A DNA stretch of 64,000 bases, taken from the NCBI GenBank assembly GCA_030696695.1, contig JAUYRP010000034.1:1-64000 (forward strand). Reading direction: 5' to 3'. The notes below the pieces were generated by a model. The model searched no databases and had not been told where the DNA came from. It saw nothing but the letters and a program-made list of their open reading frames with translations. Made by a program: the position numbers and the translations under genes. Source of the stretch: Methylophilus sp. (lineage in GTDB: Bacteria > Pseudomonadota > Gammaproteobacteria > Burkholderiales > Methylophilaceae). Shown here piece by piece: positions 37,262 through 46,840 of the stretch (positions are counted from its first letter, which is position 1; the number at the start of each line of letters is the position of its first letter).

Positions 37262-38017
37262 ATGACTGCTCTGCCGCTCGCAGGTGTGAGTGTTGCCATT
37301 ACACGCCCCAGCGACCAAGCTAAAAAGCTCACCTCCTGCATTGAAGCAGCAGGCGGACATGTGATTTTATTCCCGCTGATAGCAATTGTCCCGCTCAATG
37401 ATTACAGCGAATTTGAAGCCAATATTGCCAATATTGCCTGTTTTGACTGGGTGATATTTATCAGCAGTAACGCTGTTCAACACAGCATGCCGTTCCTGTT
37501 AAAGCAAAAGCTGCCGAATACCTTACAGTTTGCCGCAATTGGTCCAGTCACTGCCAATGAATTACAGAATTTTGGCATCAAAAAAGTGACTATTCCAGAA
37601 GGCAGGTTTGATAGTGAGTCTTTACTTTCATTGCCATCCATGCAGGATATGCAAGGCAAAAAAGTGATGATTGTACGTGGGGTAGGTGGGCGTGAGGTGT
37701 TAGCTGAAACATTACAATCACGCGGTGCAGATGTCACCTTTGCAGAATGCTACCAACGCATCAACCCACAACAAAATGTAGAGGCACTCACCACCACTTG
37801 GTCAAATCATCAATTACAGGCTATCGTTGTGACCAGTTCAGAGGCCATGCGCCATTTTTTGGATTTAGCAATCGATGCGGCATGGTTAAAAGACGTCACG
37901 ATCTGTGTGAATCACGCAAGAATTGCAGAACAACCTATTCAATTAGGTTTAAAAGTGCTGATTGCAGATGCCCCTAGCGATGAGGCAATGCTCAACACCT
38001 TATTGCGCGCGCATTAG
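37262..38017 (+). CDS. hemD: uroporphyrinogen-III synthase
   Basis: Cyclises hydroxymethylbilane with inversion of ring D. 251 residues from the ATG at 37262; an in-frame start at 37220 inside hemC is not needed. The family is poorly conserved but GVSVAITRPSDQAKKL, DWVIFISSNAVQ, FAAIGPVTANEL and VVTSSEAMRHFLD are characteristic. Directly follows hemC. Confidence 0.92.
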   Translation: MTALPLAGVSVAITRPSDQAKKLTSCIEAAGGHVILFPLIAIVPLNDYSEFEANIANIACFDWVIFISSNAVQHSMPFLLKQKLPNTLQFAAIGPVTANELQNFGIKKVTIPEGRFDSESLLSLPSMQDMQGKKVMIVRGVGGREVLAETLQSRGADVTFAECYQRINPQQNVEALTTTWSNHQLQAIVVTSSEAMRHFLDLAIDAAWLKDVTICVNHARIAEQPIQLGLKVLIADAPSDEAMLNTLLRAH

Positions 38018-38040
38018 TCCAAAAAAGCTAATGTGACAGC

Positions 38041-39066
38041 TTACTTAGGCGCAAACGTAAATGCATCACTGAAAAACTCGTCGGCGTTCAATCCTTGCGC
38101 TACAAAGGTTTTATGTGCAATTTCCACCATGCCTGGGGCGCCACAGACATACGCTTGGTGTGCACTTAAATCTGGATAATCCGCCAATACAGCCTCATGC
38201 ACTAAACCAGTCCTGCCTTGCCAATCACTGCCCGTCGGCTCCTCTGATAACACAGGGATATAGCTGAAGTTTGGCAAGAACTCTGCCCAGCGTTGACACA
38301 GTTCTTCCATATACAAATCATCTTGTACGCGACCGCCACGATACAGCACCATTTCACGCTGCATGCCCAAGTGAATCATATGTTCTATGATGCCTTTGAT
38401 TGGGGCAAAGCCTGTGCCGCCCGCTACAAACAGGATGGGTTTGCTGGACTCTTCACGCAAATAGAATGTGCCAAGTGGGGCTTCGATGCGTAATATGGCT
38501 TTTTCAGGCATTTCTTCAAATACATACTGGGTAAACTGACCACCCGCGATTAAACGCAAATGCAGCTCAATTAAGGCATCATCATGGGGTGCATTGGCGA
38601 TAGAGAATGCTCTGCGTTTGCCATCTTTAAGAATAAATTCCAGATATTGCCCTGCCACAAACTGCAACCGCTCAGAGGCTGGAAGTTGCAAAAACAGCAC
38701 CATGACATCGCCCGACAGTTGTTCCTTTTTTTGCACACGCACTGGCAAAATTCTAGGCTTGATGCCGTTGATTCCAGTGAGTTCTCGGCATTCAATCACC
38801 AAGTCTTCCAGTGGTCTCGCGCAACAAAACAACGCTTGACCAGCGGCCAACTCAGCATCGGTCATTGCGCTGCCTTGGTAATCGTCATGCATCACTTTGC
38901 CCGACAGCACTTTGCCTTTACAGGCACCACAAGCGCCATTTCTACATCCATACGGCAAGTTGATTCCCGCCTCAATGGCAGCTTCTAACACGGTTTGGCT
39001 TGGGCGTACCTGAAATTGGTGGCCACTATTTTGGATGGTCACACTTGGATGGTTAACTGAGCTCAT
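38041..39066 (-). CDS. 2Fe-2S ferredoxin-type NAD(P)H oxidoreductase
   Basis: 341 residues: an N-terminal plant-type ferredoxin domain (about 1-90; GCRNGACGACKGKVL ... FCCARP gives the four cysteines), then an FAD-binding domain (RAFSIAN) and an NAD(P)-binding domain (LFVAGGTGFAPIKG, YVCGAPGMVE). This is the layout of CDP-6-deoxy-delta-3,4-glucoseen reductase (AscD) and oxygenase reductases. Betaproteobacterial genomes often label this gene that way although the deoxysugar role is doubtful; the electron acceptor here is unknown. Its start overlaps the fxsA stop by one base. Confidence 0.9.
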   Translation of the reverse strand: MSSVNHPSVTIQNSGHQFQVRPSQTVLEAAIEAGINLPYGCRNGACGACKGKVLSGKVMHDDYQGSAMTDAELAAGQALFCCARPLEDLVIECRELTGINGIKPRILPVRVQKKEQLSGDVMVLFLQLPASERLQFVAGQYLEFILKDGKRRAFSIANAPHDDALIELHLRLIAGGQFTQYVFEEMPEKAILRIEAPLGTFYLREESSKPILFVAGGTGFAPIKGIIEHMIHLGMQREMVLYRGGRVQDDLYMEELCQRWAEFLPNFSYIPVLSEEPTGSDWQGRTGLVHEAVLADYPDLSAHQAYVCGAPGMVEIAHKTFVAQGLNADEFFSDAFTFAPK

Positions 39067-39506
39067 TATTTCTTTTCCAGATCTTCTTTAATATGGGTAA
39101 ATTCGCCTTCAATGACATCATCATTAGCAGATTGCTGATAGTTAGTCTTGCCAAACCCTTTTCCGCTTACATCGCCTTGTGGATTGGGCTTGGTTTGCTC
39201 AATAGGAATCAACAATAACACTACCGCGATAACATCGCTAATCACACCTGGGATGAGCAACAACACGCCGGCTACCATGTTGCGTGCTGTACCCAACAAA
39301 GCTTTGACAGGATTACCACCCATCATACTTTGCATCATTCTTGGTGCCATCAATACCTTTTCACCGCGAATCAGTTGTAAGCCTAGAAAGCCAATCACGA
39401 CTAAATAAAGCAATAACCACCAACCATATTGATCGGCAAGTTGAATCAACAGCACTATTTCTGCAATTGGAAAAGCTAGTAAAATAAGCGCAATAACTAA
39501 ACGCAT
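39066..39506 (-). CDS. fxsA: FxsA family membrane protein
   Basis: 146 residues with three to four hydrophobic segments; FPIAEIVLLIQLADQYGWW near the N-terminus and MVAGVLLLIPGVISDVIA in the middle are the FxsA signatures. In E. coli overproduction relieves exclusion of phage T7 by the F plasmid; the native role is unknown. The cytosolic tail is charged and variable. Coupled to the oxidoreductase gene. Confidence 0.92.
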   Translation of the reverse strand: MRLVIALILLAFPIAEIVLLIQLADQYGWWLLLYLVVIGFLGLQLIRGEKVLMAPRMMQSMMGGNPVKALLGTARNMVAGVLLLIPGVISDVIAVVLLLIPIEQTKPNPQGDVSGKGFGKTNYQQSANDDVIEGEFTHIKEDLEKK

Positions 39507-39544
39507 GATTAATCCTTAAATTTGGAGACCGCTACACGCACACC

Positions 39545-39871
39545 ATGGATAATGCCGAAATTATAATCGTGTTGACCCATGTGCCTGACGAAACGTGCGC
39601 AAATAAAATTGCAGAGATGCTCATTCAACATCAATTAGCAGCGTGTGTTAACATTCAAAGCCCTTGTCAGTCGGTCTACGCGTGGAACAACGTGGTTGAA
39701 CATACGACCGAATGGCCAGTGACCATTAAAACAATTCGTCAAAAGTATGCAGAAGTCGAGGCATGTATTTTAAAACATCACCCGTACGAACTTCCTGACA
39801 TTCTTTGTCTCAATGTAGATGGTGGTTTGCCTGCATATTTACAATGGGTAAATGCGCAAATACTGCACTAA
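39545..39871 (+). CDS. cutA: divalent cation tolerance protein CutA
   Basis: 108-residue trimeric PII-like protein. Matches the family from IVLTHVPDETCANKIAEMLIQHQLAACVNI through YAWNNVVEHTTEWPVTIKT to HPYELPDIL. Precedes dsbD by 20 bases, the order cutA-dsbD known in gammaproteobacteria too. Implicated in copper tolerance; the mechanism is not settled. Confidence 0.96.
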   Translation: MDNAEIIIVLTHVPDETCANKIAEMLIQHQLAACVNIQSPCQSVYAWNNVVEHTTEWPVTIKTIRQKYAEVEACILKHHPYELPDILCLNVDGGLPAYLQWVNAQILH

Positions 39872-39891
39872 AATAACGCTTTGGAATCGCC

Positions 39892-41712
39892 ATGTTAAGA
39901 CTGTTGCTCATCTCATTAAGTTTTTGGACCTTGCTGTCATCGGCAAGCATCACTGTTGCCGAGGTCTCCAGCAACCCGCTCAAAAACATGTTTGTAGATG
40001 AGGCTTCAGAAGATGATTTCTTATCGCCAGATGTGGCATTTCAGCTGAATGTAACACCGACTGATGCCCAGACTTTACGCGCAGATTTTAAAGTAGAGCC
40101 TGGTTATTATTTGTATAAAGATCGCATCAAATTTGCAGTGCAATCGCCTGCTGGGGCGGCTATTTCGAATGTTGATTTACCTGCAGGCGAACCCAAAGAT
40201 GACCCTAATTTTGGACAGCAGGAAGTCTACCACCATGACTTTTCGGCCAAGTTAGGCGTATCCAGCACCGAAAACATAATAATCAAAGCAACGTATCAAG
40301 GCTGTAGTGAAAAAGGCTTATGCTATGCGCCCCAAACCAAAACATTTACTTTCGGCACGGCGAGCACTGTTGCGTCTGCATTAACGACGAGCCCAGGACA
40401 AAGCGTCACAACTGAGAGTGATGATGGCCACGCGTCTAATCTACTCAAGAGTGGACGTTGGTGGTTGATCATCCTAGGCTTCTTCGGCGCTGGTTTGTTA
40501 TTAGCTTTTACACCATGCGTGTTCCCGATGATTCCTATTTTATCCAGCATGATTATTGGTAAAAATGCGCATGTGTCGCGTCTGCATGCTTTCAATTTGT
40601 CTCTCGCTTACACCATGGGCATGTGCCTTACCTACACCTTATTGGGTATCGCGGCTGGTTTGTCTGGGCAATTATTGAGCAGTGCCTTACAAACGCCTTG
40701 GGCTTTGGGTTTTGGTGCATTTATTTTTGTATTGCTTGCACTTTCCATGTTTGGCTTTTACGAATTAAAACTCCCTAGCCATTTAGAAAATAGTATTTTT
40801 AATTTAAGTAACCGTATTAAAGGTGGGCAGTTTTTTGGTGATTTTTTAATGGGCGTGCTATCTGCACTCATTATCAGCCCTTGCGTTGCTGCGCCTTTAG
40901 CGGGCGCCCTGCTTTACATCAGTAAAACACACGATGTGGTGCTAGGCGGTGTTGCATTATTTTCTCTTTCGCTCGGCATGGGTTTTCCATTGTTGCTAAT
41001 AGGTGCATCTGCTGGCACATTATTGCCAAGAGTGGGTGCGTGGATGAATGCCGTGCGGCAATTGTTTGGTGTGCTCATGATTGGCGTTGCCATTTGGTTG
41101 ATTAGCCCTATCATTCCAACTGGCCTGCAATTGTCATTATGGGCAGCATTATTGATTGTGCCTGCTATATTTATGCATGCGCTAGACCATCTGCCCGCTG
41201 AGGCAAAGCCCGTGATGCGCTTTTGGAAGGGCATTGCCATCATGATGCTGATTACCGGCATCGCTTTGCTCATCGGCGCTCTATCTGGTGCCAAGTCTCC
41301 ATTACAACCATTAAGTGGTGTCTTAGCTGGCAGCAATGTTTCCACCAATGCGCATGTTCTAAATTTCAAACGCGTACGTTCTTTAGCAGAGCTAGACCAA
41401 GCCATACAGTCTGCCAAAGGCCAATATGTCATGTTTGATTTTTATGCAGATTGGTGCGTATCTTGCAAAGAGTACGAGCAATTTGTATTCACCGATCCAC
41501 GCGTACAAGCCAAATTAAAACAAACTGTATTACTGCAAGCGGATGTGACTGCCAATAATGCCGATGACGCTGCGCTGTTAAAACGCTTTGAATTATTTGG
41601 TCCGCCAGGGATTTTATTTTTCAATCGGGATGGCAAAGAAACGCCACCCAAAGTGGTCGGCTATAAAAATGCCGATGCATTTTTAGCCATTCTCAATCAG
41701 GTACATCCTTAA
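39892..41712 (+). CDS. dsbD: thiol:disulfide interchange protein DsbD
   Basis: Carries electrons from cytosolic thioredoxin across the inner membrane to periplasmic thiols. 606 residues: signal peptide, N-terminal alpha domain with the CSEKGLCYAPQ cysteine pair, a membrane beta domain with eight helices (first at about 180-205, with ACTPCVFPMIPIL-like FTPCVFPMIPIL and ISPCVAAPLAGAL holding the paired cysteines) and a C-terminal thioredoxin-like gamma domain with WCVSC (521-525). All three cysteine pairs are present. Supplies reductant to the TlpA-like protein encoded one base downstream. Confidence 0.96.
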   Translation: MLRLLLISLSFWTLLSSASITVAEVSSNPLKNMFVDEASEDDFLSPDVAFQLNVTPTDAQTLRADFKVEPGYYLYKDRIKFAVQSPAGAAISNVDLPAGEPKDDPNFGQQEVYHHDFSAKLGVSSTENIIIKATYQGCSEKGLCYAPQTKTFTFGTASTVASALTTSPGQSVTTESDDGHASNLLKSGRWWLIILGFFGAGLLLAFTPCVFPMIPILSSMIIGKNAHVSRLHAFNLSLAYTMGMCLTYTLLGIAAGLSGQLLSSALQTPWALGFGAFIFVLLALSMFGFYELKLPSHLENSIFNLSNRIKGGQFFGDFLMGVLSALIISPCVAAPLAGALLYISKTHDVVLGGVALFSLSLGMGFPLLLIGASAGTLLPRVGAWMNAVRQLFGVLMIGVAIWLISPIIPTGLQLSLWAALLIVPAIFMHALDHLPAEAKPVMRFWKGIAIMMLITGIALLIGALSGAKSPLQPLSGVLAGSNVSTNAHVLNFKRVRSLAELDQAIQSAKGQYVMFDFYADWCVSCKEYEQFVFTDPRVQAKLKQTVLLQADVTANNADDAALLKRFELFGPPGILFFNRDGKETPPKVVGYKNADAFLAILNQVHP

Positions 41713-41713
41713 T

Positions 41714-42244
41714 ATGTTTGCAAAATTGAAAACACCGCTTATCTACCTTGTGCTCATCGTCAGCATTGGGTTTGCAATACGTTATTTCTTTTTAAATACA
41801 CAAGTGGAGGACGGTGCGCAGCAATCTACCGCACCATTGTTTGCAGCCAGCTTTCCAAATGAACTTGGCGAAAACAAGCCGCTGAGTGAATACCAAGGCA
41901 AAACTGTAGTCTTGAATTTTTGGGCTACTTGGTGCGAACCATGCCGCGAAGAAATGCCTGAGTTATCAGCATTACATGAAAGCTATGCTAATCAAAATGT
42001 AGTGGTATTGGGTGTAGCGATAGACGAAGTGAGCGCAATCAGCGAGTTTTCAAAAGAAACCAAAGTGAGCTACCCGCTATTTGCCGCAGACATGGCAGGG
42101 ATGGAAATCGCGACCAACCTTGGCAATAACAAAGGCGTATTACCTTATACCGTCATTATCAAAGCGGATGGCACTGTACACAAAACATTCTTTGGCCGAA
42201 TTTCTAAAGCATTATTGGAAAAATCGCTCACTCCCATCTTGTAG
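41714..42244 (+). CDS. TlpA/ResA-family membrane-anchored thioredoxin
   Basis: 176 residues: one N-terminal membrane anchor (about 7-27), then a periplasmic thioredoxin fold with FWATWCEPCREEMP (Cys74 and Cys77). TlpA/ResA proteins reduce disulfides in apocytochrome c or in copper-site proteins. It begins one base after dsbD ends, so DsbD is the likely electron donor. Confidence 0.92.
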   Translation: MFAKLKTPLIYLVLIVSIGFAIRYFFLNTQVEDGAQQSTAPLFAASFPNELGENKPLSEYQGKTVVLNFWATWCEPCREEMPELSALHESYANQNVVVLGVAIDEVSAISEFSKETKVSYPLFAADMAGMEIATNLGNNKGVLPYTVIIKADGTVHKTFFGRISKALLEKSLTPIL

Positions 42245-42388
42245 AACTACCCCTTTACAAACAATGATTTAAGCATTAATTAAGTCATATCTTCGCTGAT
42301 ATTCAGTGATTTTGCTGGACAAAAATGTATAACTTCGGCAAACTCGCTCCTATGCAAATTCGTCTAAATTGTTATTTGGAAGCTTGGA

Positions 42389-42826
42389 ATGTCCGCTAAA
42401 TCTATTTTAGTGGTACACGGGCCCAATTTAAACATGCTGGGCACCCGTGAACCGGCACACTATGGCACACTCACTTTAGTAGATATTGATACTATTTTAG
42501 TGAGCATGGCCAAAAAAGATGGCCACCATCTTGAATCTTTTCAAAGCAACTCCGAAGCAGAAATTGTCAGTAAGATTCAATCATTGATGGTCAATCGTGT
42601 CGATTACATCATCATTAATCCAGCGGCTTTTACCCATACTTCTGTCGCGATTCGCGACGCCATTTCCGCAGTGAACATTCCGTTTATTGAGGTACACCTC
42701 TCAAACGTGTATGCGCGGGAACAGTTTAGACATCACTCCTACTTTAGCGATATTGCCGTAGGCGTTATCAGCGGATTAGGTGCAGAAGGCTATTTTGCAG
42801 CTTACCGCTACATTACCAAACCATAA
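42389..42826 (+). CDS. aroQ: type II 3-dehydroquinate dehydratase
   Basis: Third step of the shikimate pathway. 145 residues with the type II signatures [44 protein letters not shown] and [17 protein letters not shown]; the catalytic Tyr and His are in these blocks. It precedes accB by 38 bases, an order widely conserved. Confidence 0.97.
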   Translation: MSAKSILVVHGPNLNMLGTREPAHYGTLTLVDIDTILVSMAKKDGHHLESFQSNSEAEIVSKIQSLMVNRVDYIIINPAAFTHTSVAIRDAISAVNIPFIEVHLSNVYAREQFRHHSYFSDIAVGVISGLGAEGYFAAYRYITKP

Positions 42827-42864
42827 CATTATTATAAATATATTCAGTTAATACCGAGGTCTAT

Positions 42865-43317
42865 ATGGATTTACGCAAACTCAAAAAATTGATTGATCTA
42901 GTCGAGGAATCAGGCATTTCCGAGCTGGAACTGACAGAAGGTGAAGAAAAGGTACGCATTAGCCGTGCTTTAATGCACAGCTCTGCGCCTATGACACATT
43001 ACGTGTCTACGCCACAGCAGCATGCTTCGGCAGCACCAGCTGCCAGCGCCCCTGCAGCGCCAGTTGCTCCAGCGGTAGAAGAAGGACAAATCATTAAGTC
43101 GCCCATGGTAGGCACTTTCTACCGTGCTTCATCACCTGATGCGAAATCATTCGTTGATGTCGGTTCTAGCATTTCTGCTGGCGATACCGTCTGCATTATC
43201 GAAGCGATGAAACTGCTCAATGAGATTGAAAGCGAATATGCTGGTGTCGTGAAGAAAATCTTTGTTGAAAATGGCCAGCCGGTTGAATATGGCGAACCTC
43301 TATTCCTGATTGGGTAA
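42865..43317 (+). CDS. accB: biotin carboxyl carrier protein of acetyl-CoA carboxylase
   Basis: 150 residues: N-terminal helix region, an Ala/Pro-rich flexible linker (about 55-72) and the C-terminal biotinyl domain with Lys116 in [10 protein letters not shown] as the biotin site. Six bases before accC, its functional partner. Confidence 0.97.
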   Translation: MDLRKLKKLIDLVEESGISELELTEGEEKVRISRALMHSSAPMTHYVSTPQQHASAAPAASAPAAPVAPAVEEGQIIKSPMVGTFYRASSPDAKSFVDVGSSISAGDTVCIIEAMKLLNEIESEYAGVVKKIFVENGQPVEYGEPLFLIG

Positions 43318-43323
43318 TGCATC

Positions 43324-44673
43324 ATGTTTGAGAAAATACTGATCGCTAATCGCGGTGAAATTGCACTGCGTGTACAGCGTGCTTGTCGTGAACTTGGCAT
43401 ACGCACGGTTGCTGTGCATTCTGAAGCAGATAAAGATGCGAAATACGTTAAGCTGGCTGATGAGTCAGTGTGCATAGGCCCAGCGCCTTCTAATTTAAGT
43501 TACTTAAGTGTGCCAGCAGTGATCAGCGCAGCTGAAGTCACCGATGCCCAAGCGATTCACCCAGGTTACGGCTTTTTGTCTGAAAATGCGGACTTTGCTG
43601 AGCGTGTAGAGCAAAGTGGTTTTGTATTTATTGGCCCGCGTGCAGAAACTATTAGGCTCATGGGCGACAAAGTATCTGCCAAAGATGCGATGCGTAAAGC
43701 GGGCGTGCCGTGTGTACCTGGTTCAGATGGCGCATTACCAGATGACCCAGTAGAAATCATTAAAACGGCCAAGAAAATTGGCTATCCGGTCATTATCAAA
43801 GCAGCAGGTGGTGGTGGTGGACGCGGAATGCGTGTGGTACACACTGAGGCTGCGTTAATTAATGCAGTCACCATGACCAAGGCTGAAGCGCAAGCTGCGT
43901 TTGGCAACCCTGTGGTGTACATGGAAAAGTTTCTTGAGAATCCACGCCATATTGAAATTCAAATTTTGGCAGACCAGCACGGCAATGCGGTTTTCTTAGG
44001 TGACCGTGATTGCTCTATGCAACGACGCCATCAAAAGATTATCGAAGAGGCGCCTGCACCTTTACTCAATCCAAAATTGCGTGACAAAATCGGCGAACGT
44101 TGTGCAGAAGCTTGCCGAAAAATTAAATATCGCGGTGCAGGTACTTTTGAGTTTTTGTATGAGAACGGTGAATTCTACTTCATTGAAATGAATACACGTT
44201 TGCAAGTGGAACATACGGTGACTGAAATGATCACTGGCATTGACTTGGTGCAGCAGCAAATCTTTATTGCTGCTGGTGAGAAATTGCAATTCCGCCAAAG
44301 AGACGTGGAATTGCGCGGACACGCTATTGAGTGCCGTATTAATGCAGAAGATCCATATAACTTCATTCCATCGCCAGGCACGATTAACCGCTTTCATATG
44401 CCAGGCGGACCTGGCGTTCGCATAGATACGCATGCGTATGGCGGCTATGTCGTTCCACCACACTATGATTCAATGATAGGCAAACTCATCACATACGGGG
44501 CGACACGCGAACAAGCCATTGCTCGTATGCGTATTGCTTTGTCTGAAATGTATGTAGAAGGTATTAAAACCAACATCCCATTACATGCAGATTTAATGGC
44601 AGATGCTGCGTTCCACCTAGGCGGTACCAGTATTCATTACCTTGAACAAAAATTAGGTATTCCTAGTAAGTAA
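43324..44673 (+). CDS. accC: biotin carboxylase subunit of acetyl-CoA carboxylase
   Basis: ATP-dependent carboxylation of biotin on AccB. 449 residues: N-terminal [16 protein letters not shown], glycine-rich ATP lid [27 protein letters not shown], and [16 protein letters not shown] in the ATP-grasp core. Overlaps nothing and prmA follows three bases later. Confidence 0.98.
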   Translation: MFEKILIANRGEIALRVQRACRELGIRTVAVHSEADKDAKYVKLADESVCIGPAPSNLSYLSVPAVISAAEVTDAQAIHPGYGFLSENADFAERVEQSGFVFIGPRAETIRLMGDKVSAKDAMRKAGVPCVPGSDGALPDDPVEIIKTAKKIGYPVIIKAAGGGGGRGMRVVHTEAALINAVTMTKAEAQAAFGNPVVYMEKFLENPRHIEIQILADQHGNAVFLGDRDCSMQRRHQKIIEEAPAPLLNPKLRDKIGERCAEACRKIKYRGAGTFEFLYENGEFYFIEMNTRLQVEHTVTEMITGIDLVQQQIFIAAGEKLQFRQRDVELRGHAIECRINAEDPYNFIPSPGTINRFHMPGGPGVRIDTHAYGGYVVPPHYDSMIGKLITYGATREQAIARMRIALSEMYVEGIKTNIPLHADLMADAAFHLGGTSIHYLEQKLGIPSK

Positions 44674-44676
44674 ATC

Positions 44677-45561
44677 TTGAGTTGGCTACTACTTAAAATT
44701 CAGGCAAATGATGCGAATGCAGACGCGCTAAGCGACGCATTGATGGATCTAGGTGCGCTGTCTGTCAGCATTGAGGACGCCAATGCCGAAACGCTAGCCG
44801 AACAAGCTATTTTTGGTGAACCGGGTGATCCACCACCAGGCATTTGGCATCAAAATATCGTCACTGCCATGCTGGAGTCAAATGCGGATATCTTGCAATT
44901 GCTGGGCGAGCTAGAGCAGGCAACGAGCATGCAAGGCTTTAGCTACAGTACCGAAATCATAGAAGAACAAGATTGGGTGCGCTTAACGCAAGCACAATTT
45001 GAGCCTATCCCAATTACGCCCAAATTGTGGATTGTGCCTACTTGGCACGAGGCGCCTGAGCAAGACGCAATTAACATCGTACTAGACCCAGGCTTAGCTT
45101 TTGGAACTGGTAGCCACCCCACCACACACCTTTGTTTGGAATGGTTAACCCAACAAAGCCACTTACAAAAAGTATTGGATTATGGCTGTGGCTCTGGCAT
45201 TCTGGCCATTGCTGCTAAAAAATTGGGTGCATCTGAAGTGACTGGTGTAGACATTGATCCACAAGCGGTCATTGCAAGCAATTACAACGCGCAAAACAAT
45301 CAAGTGGACATTGCATTTTATGATTCCAATGCCTACTTGCATGAAGCTTACGACATTGTGATTGCCAATATCTTATCTAGTGCACTGATGGTATTAGCGC
45401 CTGTGATAGCTAAATCTTGTAAAAGTGGCGGTAAAATCGCGCTATCTGGTATTCTAGAAACGCAGAAAGAAGCACTTACCGAGCAATATAGTGAGTGGTT
45501 TGATGTACACCCTCCCGTCATTAAGGATGGTTGGGTTTTACTGACTGGAACCAAAAAATAA
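44677..45561 (+). CDS. prmA: ribosomal protein L11 methyltransferase
   Basis: Trimethylates L11 lysines and its N-terminus. 294 residues from a TTG start three bases after accC; the N-terminal recognition domain begins SWLLLKIQAND, and the SAM-binding core has DPGLAFGTGSHPTTHL and LDYGCGSGILAIAA, then NILSSAL. The TTG start fits expression by coupling to accC. Confidence 0.95.
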   Translation: MSWLLLKIQANDANADALSDALMDLGALSVSIEDANAETLAEQAIFGEPGDPPPGIWHQNIVTAMLESNADILQLLGELEQATSMQGFSYSTEIIEEQDWVRLTQAQFEPIPITPKLWIVPTWHEAPEQDAINIVLDPGLAFGTGSHPTTHLCLEWLTQQSHLQKVLDYGCGSGILAIAAKKLGASEVTGVDIDPQAVIASNYNAQNNQVDIAFYDSNAYLHEAYDIVIANILSSALMVLAPVIAKSCKSGGKIALSGILETQKEALTEQYSEWFDVHPPVIKDGWVLLTGTKK

Positions 45562-45562
45562 C

Positions 45563-46459
45563 ATGCCTCTCGTCACCTCTTGCCCAGAGTGTAATACACA
45601 GTTCGTTGTTAAAAAAGAACAGCTCAAAGCGTTTGAAGGTCAGGTACGTTGTGGCACTTGTCAGCATGTATTCAATGCTAAAACCTATTTAATCAAGCAG
45701 ACGCGTGCAAAAAAAATAGCGCCCACTAAAGTCGAGGCTGTACTGAGCGAGATTTCACTCAATGCCGATACACAAACTGAAGCTGCCGAACACATTGAAC
45801 TCACCGCGCCTTCACATCTTCAAGATCAATTTAATGAAGACACTGGTGTGTTGGCACCCACTTCCCCTGCATTACCTACTGCCGTAGCGCAGGCAGACTC
45901 AGCGCAAGGTCAGTATCAAACACCCAGTTTTTTAAACGATTTAACGGTAGACGAACCGCTAGAAAAAGGGTGGCGACGTAAGCCTTTTAGCTGGCCACTA
46001 TTCATCGTGTGTGTGCTATTGATGATGGTATTGTTAGCGCAGTCGGTTTATTTTATGCGTACCGAGATAGCAGCGCTGTATCCACGGACAAAACCATTGT
46101 TTACGCAGATTTGCCAACACCTCAAATGCAGCGTACCGCTACCTAAAAACATCAACTTACTCACCATTGACGATTCTGATATGCAAGAGCATCTGACCTA
46201 TCAAAACGTATTGGTATTCTCTAGCACCCTGATTAACCACGCAAATTACGCGCAAGCTTATCCCAACATTGAACTGACCCTCACCAACACTGAGGATGAA
46301 CCAGTGCTCAGACGTACCTTTCAAGCGAGTGAATATTTGCAAAATCAGGCAGTCGTCTCTCAAGGTATTGCCGCGAAAGATGAAATGCGGATTAAGTTAC
46401 ATCTGAATACAACAGATATACCAGTTGCGGGTTACCGTGTATCACTTAACTACCCATAG
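45563..46459 (+). CDS. zinc-ribbon membrane protein, DUF3426 family
   Basis: 298 residues. N-terminal MJ0042-type zinc ribbon with four cysteines (Cys7, Cys10, Cys30, Cys33), an acidic variable linker, one membrane helix near 146-168 (LFIVCVLLMMVLLAQSVYFM), and a periplasmic DUF3426 domain. It follows prmA by one base, an arrangement usual in betaproteobacteria. Function unknown; the ribbon faces the cytosol. Confidence 0.9.
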   Translation: MPLVTSCPECNTQFVVKKEQLKAFEGQVRCGTCQHVFNAKTYLIKQTRAKKIAPTKVEAVLSEISLNADTQTEAAEHIELTAPSHLQDQFNEDTGVLAPTSPALPTAVAQADSAQGQYQTPSFLNDLTVDEPLEKGWRRKPFSWPLFIVCVLLMMVLLAQSVYFMRTEIAALYPRTKPLFTQICQHLKCSVPLPKNINLLTIDDSDMQEHLTYQNVLVFSSTLINHANYAQAYPNIELTLTNTEDEPVLRRTFQASEYLQNQAVVSQGIAAKDEMRIKLHLNTTDIPVAGYRVSLNYP

Positions 46460-46650
46460 TATCTTCACCATCGGTATTGGGCGCGCTAGTCAGTCTATTC
46501 GCTTTACCTAGCATCCTGTAAGTGTAAGGTGCAAATTTTCTCATGGAAATCATGAGTGTCATTTACGCATTAAGCACACGTCACTAATCAATCCACCATG
46601 TACTATAAATACATAAATTATTTGTATAACAACTCACTTAGGAGAAATAT

Positions 46651-46722
46651 TATGTGGACAACACCAGCAGCTACAGAAATGCGTTTTGGCTTTGAAGTAA
46701 CAATGTACGTTTGCAACCGTTA
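46651..46722 (+). CDS. pqqA: PQQ precursor peptide PqqA
   Basis: A 23-residue peptide with the diagnostic text MWTTPAATEMRFGFEVTMY: Glu15 and Tyr19 are the residues that the radical SAM enzyme PqqE joins to start pyrroloquinoline quinone synthesis. A strong ribosome site (TTAGGAG) precedes it by seven bases. PQQ is the cofactor of methanol and other periplasmic dehydrogenases. No pqqB-E lies in the window and a strong terminator follows within 30 bases, so this is an orphan or high-expression copy acting with pqqBCDE elsewhere. Confidence 0.93.
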
Positions 46723-46749
46723 ATATTCAATCTGTACTAACGAGTTGTT

Positions 46750-46774
46750 AAAAAAGCGCCTCTGGCGCTTTTTT
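46750..46774 (+). terminator. intrinsic terminator after pqqA, shared with oxyR
   Basis: Perfect 11-base-pair stem AAAAAAGCGCC / GGCGCTTTTTT (46750-46760 with 46764-46774) and loop TCT. It lies 27 bases past the pqqA stop and about 65 bases past the convergent oxyR stop, and works on either strand. Confidence 0.9.
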
Positions 46775-46840
46775 ATTGCCTATTACGCTTGATTGGTTAA
46801 AACGCATCTACATCAAAAACACTAGCCTAAACACCATACA

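Noticed and set aside
46460-46650. Small RNA or riboswitch between the DUF3426 gene and pqqA
   Set aside because: No stable fold, terminator or conserved motif recognised; the stretch reads as an AT-rich promoter region.
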